From: Dyadobacter fermentans DSM 18053
Lineage (GTDB): Bacteria > Bacteroidota > Bacteroidia > Cytophagales > Spirosomataceae
Length of the DNA stretch: 64,000 nt
Direction: 5' to 3'
Assembly: GCF_000023125.1 (NCBI RefSeq)
Contig: NC_013037.1
Location: 3,720,001 to 3,784,000, forward strand
Shown: positions 32,314 to 41,086 of the stretch, one piece after another
Layout of the letters: every line of letters starts with the position of its first letter
Position numbering within the stretch: the stretch's first letter is position 1
Position numbers and translations under genes: made by a program
The notes under the pieces: generated by a model
Seen by the model: only the letters and a program-made list of their open reading frames with translations
Told to the model about the DNA's origin: nothing
Database searches by the model: none

Positions 32314-33933
32314 TCACCAGAAATGTCCGTACAAATAGGCAATGATCGCGATCACTACCGCGGCGCCGATTACAAAGCTGCGGTGCGGGATAAACATCGA
32401 AGCGTCGATAGCCAGGCCTTTCTTTTCATCCGGCATTACCATACCTAGGATAAACATTACCACCACGCAAATCAGGAACACGAGGCCCATACGGTCGAGG
32501 AATGGCACCTGCGTCCAGTCGGCGAACGGGAAGTAGTTGTTGTGCATCGCGAGCGCGATCAGGAAGCCACCCACGATCGCGAACAATGCGCCTGCGGAGT
32601 TGGTGCGTTTCCAGAAGAAGCCCATGATGAACGACGCGAAAATACCCGGCGACAAAAGTCCGGTCATTTCCTGGATAAATTGGAAACCACCCTTTTTGTC
32701 GATACCCATGTAAGGAGAAACGATAATCGCGAGGATCATCGAGATCACCACCACCGCGCGGCCAATGCGCACGAGCGTCTTCTCGTCGGCATTTTTGCCG
32801 ATGTAGTTTTTGAAAATATCCAGGGTAAAAATCGTGGAAATACTGTTTGCTTTACCGGCCAGGGAAGCTACAACAGCGGCCGTCAATGCGGCGAACGAGA
32901 GGCCTTTCAAACCGGTCGGAAGCAGGTTAAGGAGCACAGGATAGGCTTTATCGGCGTTGATCACGCCATCTTCACCCAGCATTTCGGCCTGGAACATGCC
33001 TTTGCTGTACAATGCGTAAGCCGCAATACCCGGCAATACGACGATCACCGGCATCAAAAGCTTCAAAAATGCGGCGAAAAGAATACCGTTACGCGCCGTT
33101 TTAAGGTCTGCACCCAATGCACGTTGTGTGATGTACTGGTTACAACCCCAGTAGTTCAGGTTCACGATCCACATCCCGCCAAGCAGCACCGTCAATCCCG
33201 GGAGCTGCATATAGAACGGGCTCGATTTGGGGAAAATCATATGGAAGTGATCGTCGTGATTTTCACGCATTACTTTGAAACCCTGCACGATACCTTCAAC
33301 ACCCGCATTGTCGGACACCAGGTTGATCGCCAGGTAGGTAGTTGCCAAACCGCCGATTACGAGGAAGAACACCTGGATCACGTCCGTAAAACCGATCACT
33401 TTCATCCCGCCGATGGTAATCACAATTGCGAAAACCGCCAGCGCAATCATACAAAGCTGAAAATCAAGGCCTGAGATACCCGAAACCGCCAATGCCCCGA
33501 GGTAGAGAATGGAGGTAAGGTTCACCAGAATATACAGCGCGAGCCAGAACACAGCCATGATCAAGCTCACCGACTGGTTATACCGCTGGCTCAGGAACTG
33601 CGGCATGGTGTAAATTTTGTTTTTGAGGTAAATGGGCATAAAAAAAACAGCCACGATCACCAGTGTAGCTGCCGCCATCCATTCGTAGGTGGAAATCCCG
33701 AGACCCATCGAAAAGCCGTTCCCCGACATCCCGATAAACTGTTCCGCCGAAATGTTCGACGCGATCAGCGAAGCACCGATAGCCCACCAGGTAAGAGAAC
33801 CCTCCGCGAGGAAGAAGTCCTTTGTCGATTCAACATTTGATTTTTTCCGCTGATAAATCCAATAACCGTAACCGGAGACTACAATGAAGTAAAAGAAGAA
33901 GACGACATAATCCAGTGTTTGTAATTGTTGCAT
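32314..33933 (-). CDS. Sodium:solute symporter (SSS/SGLT family)
   Basis: 539 residues, about 14 membrane helices. Sequence landmarks of sodium/sugar symporters: STKDFFLAEGSLTWWAIGASLIASNISAEQFIGMSG, YLKNKIYTMPQFLSQRYN, GGMKVIGFTDVIQVFFLVIGG, NYWGCNQYITQRALGA and the later LPTGLKGLSFAALTAAVVASLAGKANSISTIF (sodium-site Ser/Thr). It probably imports a sugar or other small organic solute with sodium. No adjacent catabolic genes point to the substrate. It is monocistronic, bounded by the terminator at 32252-32300. Confidence 0.92.
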   Translation of the reverse strand: MQQLQTLDYVVFFFYFIVVSGYGYWIYQRKKSNVESTKDFFLAEGSLTWWAIGASLIASNISAEQFIGMSGNGFSMGLGISTYEWMAAATLVIVAVFFMPIYLKNKIYTMPQFLSQRYNQSVSLIMAVFWLALYILVNLTSILYLGALAVSGISGLDFQLCMIALAVFAIVITIGGMKVIGFTDVIQVFFLVIGGLATTYLAINLVSDNAGVEGIVQGFKVMRENHDDHFHMIFPKSSPFYMQLPGLTVLLGGMWIVNLNYWGCNQYITQRALGADLKTARNGILFAAFLKLLMPVIVVLPGIAAYALYSKGMFQAEMLGEDGVINADKAYPVLLNLLPTGLKGLSFAALTAAVVASLAGKANSISTIFTLDIFKNYIGKNADEKTLVRIGRAVVVISMILAIIVSPYMGIDKKGGFQFIQEMTGLLSPGIFASFIMGFFWKRTNSAGALFAIVGGFLIALAMHNNYFPFADWTQVPFLDRMGLVFLICVVVMFILGMVMPDEKKGLAIDASMFIPHRSFVIGAAVVIAIIAYLYGHFW

Positions 33934-34095
33934 TTCAAATAATAAAATAGATGAATGAATGAGATTGATCAGCTTAGATTGAAACGTACATTATTTTCCG
34001 AAAATAGTACAAAATCTGAACGAACACACCAATATTCGATCCCGTTTTGAAAAGGAGCGCATAAATATAGCCTGTAAGCACCTATTCGTAATGCT

Positions 34096-34953
34096 CTACT
34101 GTGATATTTTCTTCGAATCCTTGAAATGATGAGGGTTCATCGGACCATAGGCTTCCTCGAATGCAATGCCTTGCTGCATTTTAGAAATAAAGCGCTGTAA
34201 ACCAGCCTCTTTTCGCAATAGCAGCCAGTACGAAACCTCCATTCCGGCAGTCATATAGGCGGTCATAACGTGTTTTTGATCTCCTCCGAAAAATTCGCGC
34301 ATGGTTGAAATGTCCTTCAACAACACCAGGTCGCGGCCGTTGTGCGTATAGTATCGCCACTCGTAGCGGTAGGCACGGTAGCGATCGCGCGGGGTGTTTT
34401 CGCTCACAAACCGGCGGTCGAGCATAAGCGCCAGGCCCTCGTTGAACCACTGGGGAATGTCGGTCGTGGTTTTCCACCAGCCAATGCGTTTGAGCAGTTC
34501 AATGTGGCTCATCTCGTGCGCGATCACATCCGTGTTCATGCCCTGCGCGCTCAGGATCACGTACGAGCTGCCCCAGGGCGTACCAATGCTGCATCCGGCG
34601 CCCTCGGTGCTGCTGCAATATTTCTGGTATTGCTGCGGCGTTTGGCAGATGATGATTTTAGGGGTTGATTGTTTACCCTGATAAAACGAATCGACGCGTG
34701 CTTCGGCCAGCGCGACGGTGTTTCTGAGGGCTTTGTATTTTTTTGGATTAATATCCGGGCTGAAATAGACCTTTTTGTCGGTTGACTTGAAGGCGGAGAA
34801 TGCGATGAGCTCGCAGTAGAAGATCTGCGGGTAGAGAAAAAACAGGCTGCTCGCCAGGACTATTAATCCGGTCAGAAGGAATTTGATGACTTTCCGGAGT
34901 GGGTTCAAAGGGATCTTTATTTTGCCACCGCAGCAGCGGAATATGAAGAGCAC
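34096..34953 (-). CDS. Membrane-anchored gluzincin-type metalloprotease-like protein
   Basis: 285 residues. One N-terminal membrane helix (FLLTGLIVLASSLFFLYPQIFY), then a domain with the zinc motif VIAHEMSHIELL (HExxH) and, 25 or so residues later, WFNEGLALMLD, whose Glu fits the third ligand of gluzincins (peptidase MA clan). Before it lies TPKIIICQTPQQYQKYC, typical of peptidase-MA-like domains that measure or degrade envelope peptides. The frame begins at a GTG (34953); a TTG at 34905 just before the helix is an alternative. Two Cys pairs may form disulfides. Substrate unknown. Confidence 0.75.
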   Translation of the reverse strand: MLFIFRCCGGKIKIPLNPLRKVIKFLLTGLIVLASSLFFLYPQIFYCELIAFSAFKSTDKKVYFSPDINPKKYKALRNTVALAEARVDSFYQGKQSTPKIIICQTPQQYQKYCSSTEGAGCSIGTPWGSSYVILSAQGMNTDVIAHEMSHIELLKRIGWWKTTTDIPQWFNEGLALMLDRRFVSENTPRDRYRAYRYEWRYYTHNGRDLVLLKDISTMREFFGGDQKHVMTAYMTAGMEVSYWLLLRKEAGLQRFISKMQQGIAFEEAYGPMNPHHFKDSKKISQ

Positions 34954-35005
34954 GAACTCGTTTCAATTCGTGCCGTCGTGGTCCGCCGCGGCGGTGGCAA
35001 CTAAA

Positions 35006-36541
35006 TTAATGCTTAAAGTGACGAACACCGGTAGTAACCATCGCAAGCCCATTGGCATTGCAATAATCCACCGAATCCTTGTCACGAATAGAACCGCCCG
35101 GCTGAACCACGGCAGTAATGCCCGCCTGATGCGCGATTTCAACGCAATCGGCAAATGGGAAGAATGCGTCCGACGCCATTACCGCACCATTCAGGTCGAA
35201 CCCGAACGATTTCGCCTTGTCGATCGCCTGGCGCAATGCGTCCACGCGTGAGGTCTGGCCGGTACCGCTTGCCAGCAGCTGATTTTCTCTTGCCAGTACG
35301 ATGGTATTCGACTTGGTGTGCTTGCTAACTTTCAATGCGAATTCCAATGCAGAAACTTCTTCGGAAGTAGGAGCTTTTTCAGTCACGGTGGTGAACTGCG
35401 CAGCAACTTCCGTTGCGAGGTCTTTATCCTGTACCAGCACGCCGTTCAAAATGGTTTTGAACATAATTTGCGGCAGGACCACGTCATTACGCTTCAACAG
35501 AATGCGGTTCTTTTTGGATTTCAGAAGCGTCAATGCCTCCTCATCGTAAGCAGGCGCGATCAGGATTTCCATGAACAGCTTGTTCAGCTCCTCAGCCGTC
35601 GCCAGATCCACTTTTGTATTGGTAATCACCACACCACCGAACGCCGACACCGGGTCGCAGGCCAGTGCATTGTCGTACGCTTCCTTGGCAGTAGGCGCAG
35701 TAGCGATACCGCATGCATTGGTGTGCTTGATGATCGCGAAAGTAGGCTGGGCATCAGCAAATTCGTCGATCAGGCTCACGCACGCATCTACGTCCACGAG
35801 GTTGTTATAGGATAGCTCTTTTCCGTGCAGTTTATCGAAAATACCTTCCAGGTCGCCATAGTAAGTCGCGCTCTGGTGCGGGTTTTCGCCGTAACGGAGG
35901 GTTTGCGAAGCCAGATTTGTGAAGTCAAACAGCTCTTTGTCGGTCGTTTCTTTTCCGGATGTGAAGAAACTGTTGATCGCGCCGTCATAATGGGAAGAGA
36001 CCCCGAATGCCAGGCCTGCATAATAGCGGCGGTCTTCGATATCGGTAGCGCCCGCTTTTGCATTCAAAAGCTCCACCACTTCGGCATACTGGCTGCGCGA
36101 CGATACGATGAGCGTGTCTTTGAAATTCTTCGCCGTCGCACGGATCAGGGAGATGCCGCCAATGTCTATTTTTTCAATAATGTCCTCCTCGCTCGCGCCG
36201 GATGCCACCGTTTCCTCGAAAGGATAAAGGTCTACCACCACCATGTCGATGGCCGGAATGTTATACTGCGCTGCCTGGGCCACATCGCCCTCGTCGTCGC
36301 GACGATACAGAATACCGCCCATAATGGCCGGGTGAAGCGTTTTAACACGCCCGCCGAAAATCGAAGGATAACCGGTCAGTTCTTCGGCAGCGGTTACTGG
36401 AATGTTGAGATTTTCAATGAAAGTCTGAGTTCCCCCGGTGGAGTACAGCTTTACGCCGTTGTTGTGCAGGAGGCGGACCAAAGGCTCAAGACCGTCTTTG
36501 TAATAAACAGAAATAAGCGCGGATTGGATTTTTTTAGACAT
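35006..36541 (-). CDS. purH: Bifunctional AICAR formyltransferase / IMP cyclohydrolase
   Basis: 511 residues, standard length. N-terminal MGS-like IMP cyclohydrolase domain (ALISVYYKDGLEPLVRLL, LYSTGGT, FGGRVKTLHPAIMGGIL, DLYPFEETVA). C-terminal AICAR transformylase domain (RYGENPHQSATYYG, IIKHTNACGIA, DPVSAFGGVV, VDALRQAIDKA, AMASDAFFPFAD, ITAVVQPGGSIRDKD). It performs the last two steps of purine synthesis to IMP. A -7 box lies at 36627-36634 upstream. It is alone on its transcript as far as can be seen. Confidence 0.97.
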   Translation of the reverse strand: MSKKIQSALISVYYKDGLEPLVRLLHNNGVKLYSTGGTQTFIENLNIPVTAAEELTGYPSIFGGRVKTLHPAIMGGILYRRDDEGDVAQAAQYNIPAIDMVVVDLYPFEETVASGASEEDIIEKIDIGGISLIRATAKNFKDTLIVSSRSQYAEVVELLNAKAGATDIEDRRYYAGLAFGVSSHYDGAINSFFTSGKETTDKELFDFTNLASQTLRYGENPHQSATYYGDLEGIFDKLHGKELSYNNLVDVDACVSLIDEFADAQPTFAIIKHTNACGIATAPTAKEAYDNALACDPVSAFGGVVITNTKVDLATAEELNKLFMEILIAPAYDEEALTLLKSKKNRILLKRNDVVLPQIMFKTILNGVLVQDKDLATEVAAQFTTVTEKAPTSEEVSALEFALKVSKHTKSNTIVLARENQLLASGTGQTSRVDALRQAIDKAKSFGFDLNGAVMASDAFFPFADCVEIAHQAGITAVVQPGGSIRDKDSVDYCNANGLAMVTTGVRHFKH

Positions 36542-36626
36542 TGTGCAACGTTTGCTCTAAGATTACAAATGCGGGATTTTGCCTACATTCGGCATTTCGG
36601 CTTGTCCCATGTTGAAAAATAAACCG

Positions 36627-36634
36627 CAAAGATA
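36627..36634 (-). promoter_or_regulatory. Bacteroidota -7 box (TATCTTTG) of purH
   Basis: Exact TATCTTTG on the minus strand, leaving a leader of about 80 bases. No TTG at the usual distance. No purine riboswitch recognised. Confidence 0.55.
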
Positions 36635-36718
36635 GCCGAAAAATCAACGCAGTCGGATGCGGAACGCGCGAAAATCAAAACGTTATCATTCTGAAACCAA
36701 GTTTAGAAACGTAAAATC

Positions 36719-37507
36719 ATGAACCTCGACCTGACCGGAAAAACAGCGATCGTATGCGGAAGTACCCAGGGCATCGGCCTCGCAGTCGCCGTTGAACTTG
36801 CCCTGCTGGGCGCGAATGTGACGCTCGTAGCCCGTAATGAAGATAAATTGCGCGAAGCCGTGGAAGACCTGGACACCTCGCTCGGCCAGCTGCACCGCTA
36901 CGTCGTGGCTGATTTTGCCGACCACGAGGCCCTCAGATCGGCCATCGAAAATTACCTGCGCCTTTGTCCGGAAGTGCACATTCTCGTGAACAACACCGGT
37001 GGCCCGTCGGGCGGCCCGATCATCGAAGCGGAAAGCGAGCAGTTCCTCAAAACCTTCCAAATGCACGTGATCAACAACCAGTTTCTCGTGCAGTCGGTGG
37101 CGCCGTCGATGAAAAGCGCCGGATTTGGGAGGATTATCAATATTATCAGCACTTCGGTGAAGCAGCCTATCATTGGCCTCGGCGTGTCCAACACCATCCG
37201 CGGGGCCGTTGCGAGCTGGGCCAAAACAATGTCGTTGGAACTGGGGCAGTATGGCATTACCGTTAATAATGTGCTGCCCGGCTACACCGAAACCGCCCGG
37301 CTGGATTCCGTGCTCGAAATGCGGAGCAAGTCACAGGGCAAATCCACAGAACAAGTTGCGCAGGAATTACAGGCAGCCATCCCTATCCGCCGGTTTAGTG
37401 AAGCCAAAGAAGTGGCAGCGGCCGTTGCATTTCTCGCCAGCCCCGCCGCAGCGAGCATTAGCGGGGTAAACCTACCGGTGGACGGCGGCCGGACTGAAAG
37501 TTTGTAA
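36719..37507 (+). CDS. Atypical SDR oxidoreductase (BKR-like, degenerate active site)
   Basis: 262 residues with a Rossmann fold: CGSTQGIGLAVAVEL (cofactor glycine motif, a variant of TGxxxGIG), a VNNTGG strand and a C-terminal VNLPVDGGRTESL. The classical YxxxK is absent: in the aligned region the sequence is GLGVSNTIRGAVASWAKTM, with no Tyr or Lys at the catalytic places, and the preceding Ser is in IISTSVKQP. This is the pattern of the SDR subgroup that resembles beta-ketoacyl-ACP reductases but lacks the tetrad (cd05344-like). It may use other residues or not be a standard dehydrogenase. Convergent with the FG-GAP gene (19-base gap). Confidence 0.85.
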   Translation: MNLDLTGKTAIVCGSTQGIGLAVAVELALLGANVTLVARNEDKLREAVEDLDTSLGQLHRYVVADFADHEALRSAIENYLRLCPEVHILVNNTGGPSGGPIIEAESEQFLKTFQMHVINNQFLVQSVAPSMKSAGFGRIINIISTSVKQPIIGLGVSNTIRGAVASWAKTMSLELGQYGITVNNVLPGYTETARLDSVLEMRSKSQGKSTEQVAQELQAAIPIRRFSEAKEVAAAVAFLASPAAASISGVNLPVDGGRTESL

Positions 37508-37526
37508 CACACCGGCCAAAACAGGC

Positions 37527-40500
37527 TTACAGTCTATTGATTTTAAACAGCACGGGGGCGGCATTATTGATCAAATTGATCACATAAGGCTGCCCTCCTA
37601 CCGTGATCCGGCTGATCTGCTTCACCTCGCCGTCCACCGCATAGCCGCTCTGCCTGGCCTGCAATACCTCGAATTGCATATTCCCCTTGTTGATCAGCAC
37701 ATTGCCGTGGCAGGCGTCGAGGCTTCTCAGCTGCGGTATAAAATGGGTAAAATTGCCTCCCACAACGAGGTCCGGCTTGCCGTCGTGATTTACATCCTCG
37801 CTCTGGATGGCATTCAGGCAGGAGAATTGCGCCATGTATGGCAATGGCGTTAATGTAAACTGTCCTTTGCCGTTGTTAACCGCAATGGCAGATTTCAGAT
37901 ACGTCACGGATTTTGCTACGGCCGATTGCAGCAGGTCGTCCGGGAAAAGGTCCTGCACTGTGAGCACCGCATATTCCGAATGCTTTATACTTTTCTTTTT
38001 AAGGAAAGGAAACTGTGTGGTCATTTCTCGTTTCAGCAGCACGGGGAGGTCTTTGGCGTCCACAGATTTGGAAATTACCTTCTCAATGGTGCCGTTTTTA
38101 TTAAAATCGTTGATCCAGATTTTCAGCGGCGCACCCGGTGCGGCGTGAAGCGAAAAGTTTTCCCCGATGTTTCCCAAAGCCAGGTCCTGATCGCCGTCAC
38201 CGTCGAAATCCCCTGTTTTTAAAGCTCCCCAAAAACCCGCGTAGCCTTCCAGACCAGTCGTAATTTTGATAAAACGCCCTCCCGAAAACCGGTAGGCTGC
38301 CGGCGCCATCCAGTCACCCGCAATAACCAGCTCTTTTTGCCCGTCGCCGTCGATATCGGTCCAGACTGCATCGCGTACCATGCCTGCTTTCGCCACTTCT
38401 GGCGCAATTTCGTTTGTTACATCCCTGAAATTCCCTTTCCCGTCATTCTGATACAGGTAGCTGGCCGGGCTCGACCCATATTCCCGTGGGACGCTCCGGC
38501 TGCCTGCGAAAAGGTCCAGATCGCCGTCGCCGTCATAATCTTCGGTGACGAGCACGGCGGTGTTCATCGCATTAGGTGGTAGGGCTGTCGGGGCGAAGGT
38601 AAAATTGCCCTTTCCGTCGTTCAGGTACAGGCGCGTAGGCAGGTCGGCGGCGGTAGCCTGGCCCTCATTGCCCCCACTGCCCACCACAAGGTCGGGGGCG
38701 CCATCGCCATCTGCATCGAAAAACAATGCGGCCGTATCCTCAAAGCCAGCGTGAGCAGTAAAGGATTTTTGTGGTGATGGAACAAATAGACCGCCTTTTT
38801 GTAAGTACAACTGACCTTCCTGGCCTTTCGCACCGCAAATGTAAATGTCGTCGAGCCCGTCGCCGTTCACATCACCGATGGCCGCCTTAGGGCCTTCGCG
38901 GGACAGCATCATGGGAATATTCCTTTCATTATAAAAGTCTTCGTACCGGTTTTCACGGTGTGCTTCCAGCCCTTTCGCGGGCACATTCGTCAGCATTCGG
39001 CCGGGCGGGATCGCTTGTTGCAGGTATGGGGTGCGGGCCTCGCCGATTGATAGGGTCAGCACCGTGTCGGACCGGACTGCATGCAGGCTGGTTACCTTCC
39101 GGGTCGGCCAGAGCACCCGCACGGAGTCGATCTGCACGATTTTCCCTAATCCAATCGTCAGCGGGTATTCCGTGCTCGACTGGAACCCGCGGGACGGGTT
39201 CAACTGCTTGCTAAACACCTGCCCGGCCGCGTAAACCTCCACTTTGGAGCCAATCGCCCGGGTGTTCATCCCCTCGCCTTTGAGGTTAAACTTAATGTAG
39301 TGGTTCCTGTCGTGCTGCGATTCAGACTTATTTTTATATACAAAGCAAGGAGCATTCACATTATTAACGACCAGGTCGAGATCGCCGTCATTATCCAGGT
39401 CGGCATAGGCAGCGCCATTGGAAAAGGAGGGTTTACCAAACCCGAATTCTTTGGCCTTCTCCTTGAATTGCAGATTGCCTTCATGATGGAAGAAATTATT
39501 GGCAATGGGTGTCGAAGGCATCCGGTCGATAATGTGCTGCATATTCTGCTTCTCGCCGGACAGGACCATTTTCTGCGTGACTTCATTGGCAAAAAAATCG
39601 ATAAAGTCCTGATCGAGAATGTCATGGTAAATGCCATTGCACACATAAATATCCGTTTTGGAATCATTGTCGGCATCAAACAGCAACGCGCCCCAGCTCC
39701 AATCGCTCGCCGCCACGCCCGAATAATTGGCAATTTCACTGAATGTCCCGTCCTGGTTGTTGAATTGCAGGCTGTTTTGCATGTATTGGTTATAAAAACC
39801 CTTTTCCTTTTTCAGGTTAAAAAGGTAGTGGTTCTCGAACGACGTGGTGGTCTTGTAGCGGTACTCATCGCGCGGGAGCATGTCGGTCACAAACAGCTCC
39901 GAGTAGCCATCATTACTGATATCGGCCATATCGGCGCCCATCGAGGCGAGGCTCGTATGCTTTACGCGCTTTTCGAGCTCTTCGGAGAATGTGCCGTTTT
40001 GCTGGTTGATGTATAAATAGTCCTTCTCGTAAAAGTCGTTGCAGATGTAAATGTCCGGGTAAAGGTCGCCATTGATATCCCCCACCGTCACGCCCAGCCC
40101 GAAGCCGATCAGGCTGCCGTAAATGCCCGCAGCTTCGCTTACGTCCGCGAATTTGCCCCCGTCGTTTCGGAACAACTTGGCCCCGCCTCCTTTCAGATAA
40201 TCTTTCACGGGCCAGTCTTTCGCACGCAGGCGGCGGTCGTTGGCGTAATTGAGGGTATTAACGGGAATGAAGCTGTTGTTCAGTACGTAAGCATCCAGGT
40301 CGCCGTCGAGGTCGTAGTCCAGAAACGCCGCGTGGGTGGTGTAACCGGTTTCATCCAGCCCGTATTTCCGGGCCGATTCCGTGAACGTGAGGTCGCCGTT
40401 ATTGATGTAAAGGGAGTTGCCTTGCTTTTTGATAAACTTTTCGTAACCGGCATTGCATACGTAAATATCGAGCAGGTTGTCACCATTTACGTCGGCCATG

Positions 40501-40871
40501 ACCACGCCTGTGCTCCATTTATCGGGTTCGCCCACGCCGGCGCGGGCGGTAATGTCCTCAAACTTCCAGTTGCCTTTGTTGAGGTACAGCTTGTTCTCAC
40601 CCATGTTGGCGGTGAAGTAAATGTCCGGGAGCCCGTCGTTATTGATATCCCCGACCGACACCCCGCCGCCATTGTAAAAATTACGGTAGTTGAAAATGTT
40701 CACTTCCTCCCGGTCCTCGACCTTGTTCACAAAATCGACACCGGTTTGAGCCGCGTCCATTTCCTCGAAAAGGCCATCATAATGTTCCTCGGACTTTTTG
40801 CAGGAAAACTGGCTGTATATCAGGACAAAAAACAATGCTGCCAGCAGCATCGGAAGAAATCTTTTCGTCAT
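37527..40871 (-). CDS. Large FG-GAP/VCBS-repeat lipoprotein with ASPIC/UnbV domain (CRTAC1-like)
   Basis: 1114 residues from the ATG at 40871, which gives a lipoprotein-like signal (MLLAALFFVLIYSQFSCKK). The frame runs on to 41084, but those residues look like an untranslated region. Many FG-GAP repeats with calcium-loop-like motifs (GDINNDGLPDIY, DVNGDNLLDIYVC, DYDLDGDLDAYV, DFDGDGDQDLAL, DVNHDGKPDLVV) form probably two beta-propellers. Between them at about residues 520-600 sits an ASPIC/UnbV segment (GEGMNTRAIGSKVEVYAAGQ, FQSSTEYPLTIGLG). The propellers are surface binding modules, and such proteins in Bacteroidota often accompany glycan uptake loci. No SusC/SusD pair is present here. Ligand unknown. 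Confidence 0.9.
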   Translation of the reverse strand: MTKRFLPMLLAALFFVLIYSQFSCKKSEEHYDGLFEEMDAAQTGVDFVNKVEDREEVNIFNYRNFYNGGGVSVGDINNDGLPDIYFTANMGENKLYLNKGNWKFEDITARAGVGEPDKWSTGVVMADVNGDNLLDIYVCNAGYEKFIKKQGNSLYINNGDLTFTESARKYGLDETGYTTHAAFLDYDLDGDLDAYVLNNSFIPVNTLNYANDRRLRAKDWPVKDYLKGGGAKLFRNDGGKFADVSEAAGIYGSLIGFGLGVTVGDINGDLYPDIYICNDFYEKDYLYINQQNGTFSEELEKRVKHTSLASMGADMADISNDGYSELFVTDMLPRDEYRYKTTTSFENHYLFNLKKEKGFYNQYMQNSLQFNNQDGTFSEIANYSGVAASDWSWGALLFDADNDSKTDIYVCNGIYHDILDQDFIDFFANEVTQKMVLSGEKQNMQHIIDRMPSTPIANNFFHHEGNLQFKEKAKEFGFGKPSFSNGAAYADLDNDGDLDLVVNNVNAPCFVYKNKSESQHDRNHYIKFNLKGEGMNTRAIGSKVEVYAAGQVFSKQLNPSRGFQSSTEYPLTIGLGKIVQIDSVRVLWPTRKVTSLHAVRSDTVLTLSIGEARTPYLQQAIPPGRMLTNVPAKGLEAHRENRYEDFYNERNIPMMLSREGPKAAIGDVNGDGLDDIYICGAKGQEGQLYLQKGGLFVPSPQKSFTAHAGFEDTAALFFDADGDGAPDLVVGSGGNEGQATAADLPTRLYLNDGKGNFTFAPTALPPNAMNTAVLVTEDYDGDGDLDLFAGSRSVPREYGSSPASYLYQNDGKGNFRDVTNEIAPEVAKAGMVRDAVWTDIDGDGQKELVIAGDWMAPAAYRFSGGRFIKITTGLEGYAGFWGALKTGDFDGDGDQDLALGNIGENFSLHAAPGAPLKIWINDFNKNGTIEKVISKSVDAKDLPVLLKREMTTQFPFLKKKSIKHSEYAVLTVQDLFPDDLLQSAVAKSVTYLKSAIAVNNGKGQFTLTPLPYMAQFSCLNAIQSEDVNHDGKPDLVVGGNFTHFIPQLRSLDACHGNVLINKGNMQFEVLQARQSGYAVDGEVKQISRITVGGQPYVINLINNAAPVLFKINRL

Positions 40872-41020
40872 TGGTTTAAATGCGTGAACCCGAAAGAAAC
40901 TACAAAAATGCTCCAACAAAACGATCAATTTTGTAATATTCATCATTAAATTATCAATAACCGGGGTTTTCGGTCGTATTTCGGTTGTGCCCAGGACCTG
41001 CCGCTTCACTTCGCCAACAT

Positions 41021-41056
41021 TTTGCTGGAATTCCTTCCGCGTTGTGCGTAACTTTG
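41021..41056 (+). promoter_or_regulatory. Promoter of the FAD/Fe-S oxidoreductase (TTTG-N24-TAACTTTG)
   Basis: TTTG at 41021-41024 and TAACTTTG at 41049-41056. The resulting leader of about 24 bases ends at the ATG at 41087 and supports that start over the in-frame Met at 40985, which would lie upstream of the promoter. Confidence 0.65.
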
Positions 41057-41086
41057 AGTCCGTTATTTTTCCAGTTAATTGCATTT

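Noticed and set aside
32542..33474. 310-codon plus-strand frame opposite the symporter
   Set aside because: His/Arg-rich antisense translation without motif.
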